A stretch of DNA of 64,000 nucleotides. Source: Mariannaea sp. PMI_226. Its lineage: Eukaryota > Ascomycota > Sordariomycetes > Hypocreales > Nectriaceae. Positions 24,193-33,989 of the stretch are shown here, one piece after another. The DNA is taken from assembly GCA_024336345.1 (NCBI GenBank), contig JANFOG010000012.1, positions 1,178,001 through 1,242,000 on the forward strand, read 5' to 3'. Both the position numbers and the translations under genes were made by a program. Below the pieces are notes generated by a model, which was given only the letters and a program-made list of their open reading frames with translations, did no database searches and was not told the origin of the DNA. Each line of letters starts with the position of its first letter. The first letter of the stretch is position 1.

Positions 24193-25181
24193 ACGCAGGG
24201 ACTAAGGAACGAATAGCAAGGAGCCAGACAGAGGGGGAGAAAGGACACCATCCCAAAAGAAGACCACCCATCTGCCACTTTCGGCAAGAGGCTGGACACA
24301 AGCCAAGGAAACTGCCGGACGCAGTGGCCTCCGGGAACGCCTCAGTACTCGGACGCCTCTCCTCCATCCTCCGCCTCGCCCCCCTCAAAGAAGGTGCCCA
24401 CAGGTCCCGTCTACTTGACTGAATAGCTTGACACTATCCTATCTCGTGCTGTGGCTTGTGGTGTGATCTGCCCAAGGTAGATAAGTCTACTGGTACCTTT
24501 GCTCGCTGCTAGCTACCTATCTTAGGTACTACTACTGCTCCCACTCCTCCTACTCTACTACCTTACCTCTTACTGCTTCTCCTGATTCTACTTTTACTTC
24601 TGGTTCTGGTGCATTGCGTTCTACTTCTTCCTACTTCTACTACTGCTTCGGCTCCCCTTACTCATCTTCCTCCTCCTCCTCGTGCACATCTCTCCCTCTT
24701 CCTCTTCTTCTTCTGTTTGGGGCCTTCCTTCTTAGACTTGTGCGTTTGCATCCTGCTCCTTTGCATCTGCATGTGCATCTAGATCTGAGATCCGCAGGAG
24801 CCACTCGCTGCCAAACTCTATAGAACCCCAACCAGCCCCCAACTCTCTTTTCCCATCCTCTATCTTTCTTTCTTGTTGTCTCTTCCCGACACCTTGTTGA
24901 CATTGCCCAATCCTTGTTGCCTGGTACCTGAGTTGCATCCTCCATCTATCTTAGCTTTGTGGCTGGCGTGCATCTTTCAACATCTGCCAAAGGTCATCCG
25001 TACCTCTCCACACATACACATCCGAATAACTTCATCAACACCTACCACGCACACAAGAACTTTGATAGCTCTTCTTCTTCTTCTCCATCTCCCTCCGCCT
25101 CGACTGGGTAACGTTTGACGTCCATCAGAATTCACGCCTGCAGCTCACAGCCTTCATCCTGCGCAGCTAGGTGGTTGTTCC

Positions 25182-25190
25182 ATGCCGTAG
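25182..25190 (+). promoter_or_regulatory. two-codon upstream ORF of the WOPR gene
   Basis: ATG CCG TAG is the last ATG before the main start codon at 25551. The intervening 360 bases contain no other ATG, as expected for a real 5' leader. Such a minimal uORF could damp translation if it lies on the transcript. Confidence 0.4.
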
Positions 25191-25550
25191 AGGCCCCGAG
25201 TCTCTTCAATAAAACCCAGCCTCCTACCTGCCAACTCTCTCGCTGAAGACTTCACCCTCACATCACTTCAGAGCAAGTAAAATTTTACTTCTTTTTTCTC
25301 AGAAATAATCACCATCGGGCGAAGACATAGTCAAGACGTTGGTCAAGACGTGACAGGGTCGTGAGAATCGTCGCGTTCTCATTGTACTTCTCGACTGCCT
25401 TGGCTGTCACCATCTTGCTCTTCGCCTGCTGCATACATCTCATCCTTACCGACAAGCTCAACCTCTACTTGAGCAGTTTTTAGATCAATTTCCTCTATTC
25501 TCAGGCCATCAACCTTGGCTTTTCAAGGTTTCAACCGTTCAGACTTAATA

Positions 25551-26879
25551 ATGGCCATGTCGGGTGCTAGCAATCCCCTCAATTGCACCTTCGAGGGTCA
25601 TATTGCTTCGACAATCGATGCCCTCGTCCTCTTTGAAGCCTGCCTCTCAGGCCAGCTTAACCATGTTCCCCGTCGTCCTCACGATCGGGAACGGCAAGAC
25701 CTCATCAAAAGCGGAAATGTCTTCATCTACGAAGAGCACGCTTCTGGTATCAAGCGCTGGACTGACGGTGTTTCTTGGAGTCCCAGCAGAATCTTGGGTA
25801 ATTTTTTGATCTACCGAGAACTTGAGAAACCTTTTCCTCCTGGTGAGAAAAAACGTGCTCTCAAGAAGTCAAAGAAACCCCAGCAGCAGGGAGTTGCAAA
25901 AACTGAAGGCAATAATCGCCAGGGACTCGGTTATCCATCTTCTGCCACGGCATTGGAACCCAATGCAAATGGCAAAGACACCGAGCGAGCATTAATTGGT
26001 AGTCTTATCGACTCATACCCATTCAAGAACGATGGGCTTGTCAAGAAAACCATCAGCGTCACCTACCAAGGCGTTCCCCATCATCTTGTTAGTTATTACA
26101 ACGTCAACGATGTCATCTCCGGACGATTGAGCTCTCCTACAAAACACCCTGCCCTCAGACAGATCATTCCAAGAACTGAGCTCATCACCTCTCAAAACTT
26201 CCGGGCTCCAATCGACGAAGTCGAATGTGGGCAAGATGATAGATTCGGTTTAGGCCCTATCTATACACCATTGGGCGGGCACGAGTTTCACGGCAGCATT
26301 CTTCAGAGAGCGATGTCACTACCAAATTTCCAACCCGTCCAAGGATATCATTACGGTGCTCCTGCGCCGCACTACGGATATCATGCGCCGCCGCCACCCC
26401 CTCCACAACCACAGCACTTCACCACTTCGATGGCTCCAAGCACGTCTCCTATGCCGTACGCATCGCAACCTCAGGGGAACTACGCCCTTGACCCAAATAG
26501 GTCAAACAGGTACCAGCCAACAGCTGGTAACATGGCCCACGAGTTTCCTCGGAATATGCCTACTCACAGCCCTCAACGGCGCCATTCCCTAATTGATTCC
26601 AACCCGTCAACAGATCTCTCAAATCTTTCAATGATTCCGCCCCCGCCCCCTTTCAATGGATCCTACCTGTCTCGGTCTAGTGGCATAACAGGCCACGATC
26701 ACACTTTCTCACCTCCACGGCAAGTGAAAGGGGAGGCTGATGGACCAGATGACGGGAGTTCACAACAGTACGGCTTAGAAGAAAACACGGCTCAATGGAG
26801 TTTCGATGCCATGAACGGGGCTCAAGATGACTCATATTTCTCTGGAAACGGTGCTAGCTCCGGACAATGGTCTCAATAG
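25551..26879 (+). CDS. SGE1: WOPR transcription factor (SGE1/WOR1/RYP1 family)
   Basis: Fungal-specific DNA-binding master regulator of morphology, effector expression and development (Wor1 in Candida, Ryp1 in Histoplasma, Sge1 in Fusarium, Gti1/Pac2 in fission yeast). Intronless, 442 residues. The bipartite WOPR domain is intact. The first half (about 12-95) has TFEGHIASTIDALVLFEACL and GIKRWTDGVSWSPSRILGNF. The second half (about 145-205) has LIDSYPFKNDGLVKKTISV and HHLVSYYNVNDVISGRL. A linker with a Lys cluster (KKRALKKSKK) separates them. The tail is Pro/Gln/Tyr-rich and disordered, as in Sge1. The ATG at 25551 is preferred; ATG 25557 is the alternative. It follows an 11.6 kb gene-free region. 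Confidence 0.94.
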   Translation: MAMSGASNPLNCTFEGHIASTIDALVLFEACLSGQLNHVPRRPHDRERQDLIKSGNVFIYEEHASGIKRWTDGVSWSPSRILGNFLIYRELEKPFPPGEKKRALKKSKKPQQQGVAKTEGNNRQGLGYPSSATALEPNANGKDTERALIGSLIDSYPFKNDGLVKKTISVTYQGVPHHLVSYYNVNDVISGRLSSPTKHPALRQIIPRTELITSQNFRAPIDEVECGQDDRFGLGPIYTPLGGHEFHGSILQRAMSLPNFQPVQGYHYGAPAPHYGYHAPPPPPPQPQHFTTSMAPSTSPMPYASQPQGNYALDPNRSNRYQPTAGNMAHEFPRNMPTHSPQRRHSLIDSNPSTDLSNLSMIPPPPPFNGSYLSRSSGITGHDHTFSPPRQVKGEADGPDDGSSQQYGLEENTAQWSFDAMNGAQDDSYFSGNGASSGQWSQ

Positions 26880-27809
26880 AGCGTCACCTGTTGAAATATA
26901 TTCCATCGAGAGATCCTACTTGGATTCACTGAGATTACTACGTATTTGCAAATCTTTGGGAGCAGCTGCTCTTGATGCACTGGCTTAAAAAGGCAGTCAT
27001 CATATCTTGTACTTTAGTTTCCCCTCTTACAAAAAAAAACCTGTCCGCAGGTCTTGAGGGAGTCCGTCTGGTCTCTGAAATGGGTGAGACATTGAAGATT
27101 GGCGTCTCGGCGAAACGGATTACCAGACGGGTAACAGCGGAAATGGGGGCGTTGTCTTCGAGGTAGATGAAGGTTTCTGTACTTGAGCTATTTCCTTGCG
27201 TTTCTTGGGTGTTCTGGGTCTTCTGGTTGGGATGGACTCGACAATAAGGGGTCCTAGATTTGGGGGAAGGGGGGCGTGAACGGCTGGCTTTTTGTGATGT
27301 TCTTGCAACCTGGACCATGTGCAAACTGTACGAAGTACTGATATCTAATATAAGATCAATCAATTCAATTTTGGTCAAGTGATATGGTGACATGACGGAA
27401 GAATAGAATAGCGGACAAGGAGACGATTTCTGGGGCTTCACCGAACGACGCGAGGAGAAGTGTTAGTATAAAATTATGATTACTTTGCTGCTGTGAAAGA
27501 AACGGTGCGGTTTCTTTTTCTTTTGAGGAACCAAACCACTTTATCTAAACGACATGGCCACTTACCTGCTATACACATCGGCTTTAGTCTACGGATTACA
27601 GGATAATTAACCGACACCGAACCAAACAACACCAACCCGCCCAGGAAGTTGCAAATAACGGGGCATTGACACGCAGTTACCGGGGCGTACATGGCAATAC
27701 CGTATCACTGAGTATACTACCTGCGACGCCGAAACATATTCACCTCTGGGGAGGACCCCTCGTACGTGAGCAAGCAGCACCTTGATTGAAGCCCGAGCCC
27801 TTCGAACCA
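26880..27809. other. intergenic, WOPR gene 3' end to CRD1
   Basis: 930 bp between two co-oriented genes. It should contain the WOPR 3' UTR and the CRD1 promoter. An antisense ORF of about 167 codons (26938-27441) begins with a non-ATG codon and looks non-coding. A TACGAAGTAC motif lies at 27329-27338. Confidence 0.5.
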
Positions 27810-29048
27810 ATGTTCCTTTCTGTCGGACTCTCAGGCCGCGCAGCCTTGCGTACGGCGGGCTTGGGAGCAGGGTCCGGCGTGGCCGGGGGAAGGAGTCTTG
27901 CACTCAGCAGGGTCTTGTTGCGAGGGACAAGGCCAGAGAAGAGGTGTGCTTTCTTCTCGAAGGCGAGGTGTTTGATGGAGCCAAAAAAGGATGGTATGAG
28001 GACAGAGTATGTGTCTTTCTTTGCTTTTATGCTCTTCCTTGAATCTTGTTCCTATTCCTGGAGAAAAGTAGACATTTCTTCTTACGCATGTTTTTGGGCT
28101 GACTTTTTTTTTTTTTCAGATCGACATCAGCTTCATCCGAGATCCCCTCCTCCACCCCAGCTGCTCACGTAACCTCTCCTCCAGCTTCGCAAACGCCCCC
28201 GCAAGACGTCATCCACGAAGACATCTACACGATTCCCAATTTCCTCACTGCAACCCGGCTCGTCGCCGCCCCCTTCATTGGGTATCTCGTCTTACACGAC
28301 CAACATGCCTGGGCCGTGGGCTTGTTCGCCTACGCGGGCATCACCGATATGCTGGACGGCTGGATCGCGAGGAAGTGGAACACAAAGACAGTGGTGGGGA
28401 CCGTGATTGATCCCATGGCTGACAAGATGCTTATGACGGTGTTGACGGTGTGCTTGGCTATCAAGGGAGCTCTGCCCGGTAGGTTGCCTCCCATTGTTCA
28501 GGTGCAGTAAGGTTGTGATGGGATTTGAACTGATACGTATGCATAAATATGTAGCTTGGGTTGCCTTCATCATCCTTGGTCGTGATGTTGGTCTCGCCAT
28601 CTCTGCTATTTACTACCGCTGGATCTCACTTCCTCCCCCGAAGACGTTTACTCGGTACTGGGACTTTTCGCTGCCCTCGGCTGAGGTGCGTCCCACGACA
28701 ATCAGCAAGTATAATACCTTTCTGCAACTTGCTCTTGTGGGCATGACGACTGCTGCGCCGATTCTAGGCACGGATATTTCGCCAGTCCTTACTGTCATGC
28801 AGTGAGTTCTCCATTTTTCCCCCTGTATTTTTGTTTTCTTCTAGAAATGACTCCTCTTCAATCCAATGGAAGAGAGAGAGAGCGCGCGCAAGAGAGACGG
28901 GAGAGGCCGTGGAAATTGTACTCCGAGGTTGGCTTACCAGTGACCTAGATACGTAGTTGCCACCACCACCGTCTGGAGCGGCGCAAGCTACCTCTACACC
29001 AAGGATGCTGTGAAGATCCTCAACAAGCCTGGGCCAAAGAAGTCCTAG
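27810..29048 (+). CDS. CRD1: cardiolipin synthase (CDP-alcohol phosphatidyltransferase)
   Basis: Mitochondrial inner-membrane enzyme that condenses CDP-diacylglycerol with phosphatidylglycerol to make cardiolipin. Exons: 27810..27967, 28120..28478, 28555..28801 and 28949..29048 (287 residues). An equally in-frame alternative for intron 1 uses donor 27994 and acceptor 28130 (292 residues). The CDP-alcohol phosphotransferase signature is complete: DGWIARKWNTKTVVG followed by TVIDPMADK, that is DGxxAR(x8)G(x3)D(x3)D, near residues 132-155. The Arg/Ser/Ala-rich N-terminus fits a mitochondrial presequence. The ATG at 27810 is the first in frame after a stop. It converges on MTO1 with 230 bp between stops. 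Size matches yeast Crd1 (about 283). Confidence 0.92.
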
Positions 29049-29278
29049 AAGCGCTTGAGTTTGTATAGAATTAGGGGCTACATCCTCGCCCCCCTCCGAT
29101 TGTATCATACCTATATATATGAAGTACATACCTACCTTGTAACACCACAATGTACACGGCTTTTGAGCGCTGTTCCCAAGCGGTTCGTTAATTCTAACCC
29201 AAACGCCGTAAATGCCCCATACCGTAAGTTTCGTCTATTCATACATTCAAACATACATTCTATCCGCCCTCAAAGCTC

Positions 29279-31449
29279 CTACACTGCCTGCTCGACCTTT
29301 TCATCCTTCGGTCGACGACGGACATATGCCAGAAGGCGAAGGCTTCCAGCCGGGGTCACACCCTCAACTCGGCGCGCCTGTGCGAGGGTTTCTGGGCGGG
29401 CTGCCTTGAGGGCCTCCTTCTCAGAGATTGCTAGCCCAGGAATCTGGTCATAGTCCAAGCTTAATGGCAGCTGGATGCGCTCGTCGTTGGCCAACTGGCC
29501 ACGCTCCGACTCCTGCATCTTAATGTACGGGGCGTAGAACGCTTCTGTAAGAACGCGGTTGCGAATGCGAGACGGGTACTGAGTAACTTCGGGTATAATA
29601 GGTGAAAGGTCTTCGAGCTCGATCCGGGAGTGTGTACTAGACAAGCGGAGAATATCGATACCATTGCGGCGGGTCGAATTCTGTTTCAAGCGAAAGCCAT
29701 AGTCCTGCCATTGCTGCGGGCTGAGTGACACCGCCTCAAGGGCCTTTGTGAGATCTTCAATCTGCTGCCGCTCGTCACGATAGGTGCTCCAGCGCTTGTC
29801 CGAGACGACACCCCAGTCCTTGCCCTTGGTAGTGAGTCGGAAGTCGGCGTTGTCAGCACGGGCGGACATTCGGAATTCACTGCGCGCTGTGAACATGCGG
29901 TACGGCTCCGTGACACCCTTCGTGATGAGGTCATCGATCATGACGCCAATGTAACCATCGCCTCGAGTCAGAGATACCCCAGGGAGGCCGCAGGCAGCCC
30001 GACCAGCATTGATTCCTGCAATGACACCTTGGCCTGCGGCTTCTTCGTATCCAGTTGTACCATTAATTTGGCCGGCCAGGTAGAGCCCAGCGATTGCCTT
30101 GGTTTCAAGGGTAGATTTCAGGCCACGGGGGTCAATGTAATCGTATTCTACTCCATAACCTGGCTGAAGCATCGTCGAGTTCTCGAGGCCCGGGATGGTT
30201 CGTAAAGCTTGTTCTTGCGCCTCAGCAGGGATTGTCATGGATAGACCATTGGGATAGATAACGTTGCTATTGAAGCCTTCTGGCTCAAGCCATACAATGT
30301 GACGGTCCTTTTCGGCAAATCGGATAACCTTCGACTCAAGTGAGGGGCAGTATCTAGGCCCTTTGATAGTCTCTCGAATATGAATGGTTTTGTCGAGATT
30401 GTCGCGCACAACATCATGGGTTGCGTTGTTGGTATACGTTACGCTGCAAGTGAGCTGCTCTTGAACCGAAACATTCTCGTTCAAGTAGCTGAAGGGCATG
30501 GGAGGATCGTCGCCGAATTGCTTTTCGAGAATATCAAAGTCGATACTTTCCTTAGCAATTCGGGGAGGTGTGCCAGTCTTGAGGCGTCCGAGCTGAAAAC
30601 CAGCTTCCCTAAGCGATTTGCTCAACCCAAAGGTAGCAGCCTCACCTATGCGCCCAGCAGGGTAGCATTGTAAACCGATATGAATTTCGCCACCAAGAAA
30701 TGTCCCCGTCGTGATGATGACCTTGCTTGTTGGCACGACTTGACCCGACTCCAGTCGAACGCCGGCAATGCGACTAGGTGCGCCGTCGATTGACTCTAGT
30801 TGTTCGGAGAGAACAATATCCGACACGCTTTCGAGAATGATGGAGAGATTCGGGTAGGAAGTAAGTTCTTCACGCATGTGTTTCTTATACAGATCTCGGT
30901 CGATTTGGGCGCGGGGTCCCTATGAGATTGGGAAAAAAAGAAGAAAAAAGGTAAGTTATATGATAGGGCTGTTGATTAGAAAAAAGAGAAGAAAAAAAAA
31001 CATACCCAGACTGCCGCACCTTTCCTGCGGTTTAAGACATGAAATTGAACTCCAGCTTTGTCGATGATCCTCCCCGTTAGACCGTCGAGGGCATCGATTT
31101 CGCGGATGATTGTGCCCTTTCCAATGCCACCAAAACTGGGATTGCAGGAACACGTTCCGAGATTGTCCAACTTTGGGGTGATCAGTGCTGTCCGGGCACC
31201 AGCTCTCGCTGCTGCCGCACATGCTTCGGCGCCAGCATGCCCGCCTCCGATTACAACGACGTCAAATGGTCTGTTAGTGTCGGTTAGGCACGCCTAGAAG
31301 GAATGGAGGAACAATAGAACGAACCTTGAGTCGCCAGAAACAGTTGCAAGATGTCGCCGTCTAGTGGTTAGCCGTTGGCGAGGCCAAACCGCAGGCCTAG
31401 GTCTGGATAACAAACGCATGGAATGGTGTCGAGCGAGGAAATTTACCAT
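29279..31449 (-). CDS. MTO1: mitochondrial tRNA uridine-34 modification enzyme MTO1 (MnmG/GidA family)
   Basis: FAD-dependent subunit that, with MSS1, installs the carboxymethylaminomethyl group on wobble uridine-34 of mitochondrial tRNAs. Three exons: complement(31325..31449), (31006..31270) and (29279..30919). Joining gives 676 residues. The Arg-rich presequence ([19 protein letters not shown]) precedes the FAD loop [21 protein letters not shown]. The family signature [16 protein letters not shown] spans the region just after. GidA signatures [13 protein letters not shown] and [16 protein letters not shown] are intact, and the C-terminal helical domain is complete. Intron 1 separates the presequence from the catalytic domain. 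Length agrees with yeast Mto1 (669). Confidence 0.95.
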
Positions 31450-31698
31450 TATACAAACCTCCCAGTCTCAAAATCCGTGCAGGGGTCTTGATGGAAATGA
31501 TGATTAGCGGATATGCATTTATCCCATACTCATGATATGAAACTAGCGAGCGGTCAATCTACCCAAACCATGATTACTGTCCATGATATACTAAGTATTG
31601 GTAGATCTTTGTCTGTGTATTATTGAAAGAAGTTTTATCGCTTAGTCAAGTCAATCCCTCTCGATGGTCAAATATTGCCGGTCATCCTGTGCCGCCAC

Positions 31699-33496
31699 TC
31701 ATCTCCTGCCACGCGCTTCTGGCCACGATGTCACGGCATCGTCAACCTCCTCTAAAAATGTAGCAGCATTGTGAATCGTTGTACCTCCGAGAACAATCCG
31801 TACACCCAAAGTGGCAGCGTTAAGAGCAGCCACCATCTTTGCTTCCTCATATGTAGCGCCACCAACAATGAAAACGATAATATCTTGCGGTTTGTCCTTT
31901 GTCGATCCACCTCCCTCCACAAACGGGTACTGCTGCTCTCTTAACCTCCCTTTGATCAAATTTTGCAAGGTGTTCTCTAGTAGTGGGCTGTGCTGTGTGT
32001 AGACATTTTCCACGCCCTTAAGCCCTTTGAATCGACTTGAGGCACCAGAAAATATGCCGGCAGACTCGAATATCTCGGAGATTCCGCCCTGGGCTTGAGA
32101 GGAGTGAAGAGATGAATGGTATGCTAGCAATTTATCAACAAGCTCTGCCTGTCGAGATGGTACGTTCCCAGCCGCTACAAGAAGATCTTTGAGCATAGCA
32201 AGCGAGCTCGTGGGATGTTTTCCATGGCGGAGAGCATACAACGCAACAAGCCCGACCTTGCTCTCGGGAGTGACGGCCGGCGACTGAATTAGGCGCTGGA
32301 TGTTCTATGAATAGGGTTTAGCATTCGTCAAGAAGAAGAATAAATCACTGCTCAGGCTGAGTACATACCCTCAAGTCAGCGTTGTGATTGTCGTTACACG
32401 CCAGGCTCTGCTCCAGCTCGCTGACCTCGAGCAAATTCTCAGCGGCTACACGGCGACTGAGTTCGGAGACGAGAGTGACATGTTTGCTAACGTTACCAGA
32501 CAGTTTTCGAAACTCTGGATATTCCTCTATGAATCGTTTCATATCTGTTATTGACTCGATATTCGCGTTGTTTTGTGTCTTTGATTGGTATTGTCCCACA
32601 TATTCCTTGATGTTTCCACCAAGATCGCCAAAATTTAGAAACATGTTCTTCTTAAAGAAAGGATCTTGGTCCTGAGATAAGACGATTTCTTTCAGTTCAG
32701 GGCCAATATCCGGCACACTACTGAGATCAACACGCCCGTTTTGAATACCCAAGAGATGATGAACCATGGCTTGATATGTCCACTGAGTAAGCAGCGGTGT
32801 GACAGGGTCTTCCCGGCGATCGAGGACGAGAAGAATTGGAGGGGTATCGACTTTTCGGAAGTCGAATAGTTGATCTTCTTGTGTCATCAAATATCGGACT
32901 TCGGACGCCAGCTTCTTGGCTAGAGGGCTTGTTTTCTCATATCTGATAAGTGGCTTTTTCTTGAGCGAGAGTAGCACAGCAATCAGGCCCTCAGCACACC
33001 GCTGTAATGAGTCCGGGTTCCACGTATCAGGGCTGCCAGCCGAGATGCGGTGCCGCGGAAGAGTCAGATCTAGGGAGAAGAGATCAGGGTTGATGACAAT
33101 GTAGTCGGCAAAATGTTCTTGGACAGTCTTGACCACCTCGTGATCATCTGCCTCGGCCAATCGTTCCAGGGCAGACTTCTTGGCGACATTAGTAAAATAC
33201 AGGTTGTATTCGCCGTACTTGGGGTCCCGAAGCTCATCTATGAGAAGTTGAATAGTTTCTGGGGTCGGGCGGACCAGACAGAGGCATCGCAGATGACGCA
33301 TCTTTTCCCGACTAGCATTATCAAGGCGGTCAATGAGATAAACTTCATGGTTGAGGAGGGATGATTGAGTGACGGCGGTAGAGACGATGGAGACAGTTTC
33401 TCGGTCTAGGAGCAATATCTTCATCTTGGAGGATGAAGTATCTGTCGTCGCCACCACCTTGGAGATGTAGCCCGAGATAGCCTGGGAGACATCCAT
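31699..33496 (-). CDS. VPS45: vacuolar sorting SM protein VPS45
   Basis: Sec1/Munc18-family protein that binds the Tlg2/Pep12 syntaxins and governs SNARE assembly in Golgi-to-endosome traffic. Two exons, complement(32369..33496) and (31699..32304), with a 64 bp intron (donor GTATGT), giving 577 residues, the same size as yeast Vps45. Recognisable segments: SSSKMKILLLDRETVSIVS near the N-terminus, LLVLDRREDPVTPLLTQWTY (about residue 225) and the C-terminal DIIVFIVGGATYEEAKMV. All three are hallmark SM-protein regions. It shares a 493 bp divergent promoter with MMM1; its 3' end lies 249 bp upstream of the MTO1 start codon, on the same strand. Confidence 0.95.
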
Positions 33497-33989
33497 GATG
33501 AAGTGCGCACCGTGGGCTGAACGGAGCCTTATGGAAGGTTGTTGGTTACGACCTTATTTCATGCCCGCACTCGCGGGTACCCTTAAAGGCTGGAGGGTAT
33601 GCGATCAAATCTCAGAAAGGAATCGAGATAGCGAGAACGCGACAGTGTGTCAAAAGCTTTCGTTGCGACCAATGTGGTGTTTCTTGGCGAAAGATACTCA
33701 GGTAGGAGGTATTCAGTACATTGAACACCTGACGTATGCTGAATCGGGGTAACGTCATGGCTGCCCCGACACATGCATATCTACAGCTAAGGTAAGCCAC
33801 CAAATCGACGGCCAAGTCCACCCAACATAGAGGCTGGCTAAACGCCTCGTTCAGACATCAGCGGGTTGGAAAATCTGTCCTGACCATGTCGCCAAGAAAT
33901 TAAGCCTCAATACCGTGCATTGCGGGCCAATATCTTCTTTTCTTCCCGACTCAGCACTGAGCCACCTCATGGCGCAAAGGAATTAGACA
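33497..33989. promoter_or_regulatory. bidirectional promoter VPS45 / MMM1
   Basis: 493 bp separate the two divergent start codons. Both genes act in membrane traffic or organelle contact, so co-regulation is possible but not shown. No TATA-like element clearly stands out. Confidence 0.5.
33969..33986 (+). promoter_or_regulatory. five-codon uORF directly before MMM1
   Basis: ATG GCG CAA AGG AAT TAG ends three bases before the MMM1 ATG at 33990 and is in the same frame. If included in the transcript, ribosomes would have to scan past it or reinitiate. Confidence 0.45.

Larger units (their letters stand above)
13922..25550. other. 11.6 kb gene-free region upstream of the WOPR regulator
   Basis: The longest stretch without a supportable gene in the window. 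ORFs up to 232 codons exist (for example 22669-23367, 23633-24205, 17733-18260). They are low-complexity translations of CT/GA-rich DNA, overlap in several frames, lack family resemblance and do not splice sensibly. Visible content: G-rich tracts at 14115-14140 and 14563-14613, many di- and trinucleotide microsatellites, a 13 bp tandem repeat at 21398-21449, a 16 bp palindrome at 22249-22264, and an increasingly pyrimidine-rich zone from about 22 kb to the WOPR start that resembles a long 5' leader. It probably contains the TDP1 3' UTR at its left end and the promoter plus leader of the WOPR gene at its right end. Confidence 0.6.

Noticed and set aside
23633..24205. 190-codon ORF ending in a run of Arg-Glu
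   Set aside because: The end is a translated GA microsatellite and the body is CT/CA-rich leader-like DNA; overlapping ORFs in another frame show it is compositional.
26938..27441. 167-codon antisense ORF just downstream of the WOPR gene
   Set aside because: Begins at a GTG, has no recognisable domain and lies in the expected 3' UTR.
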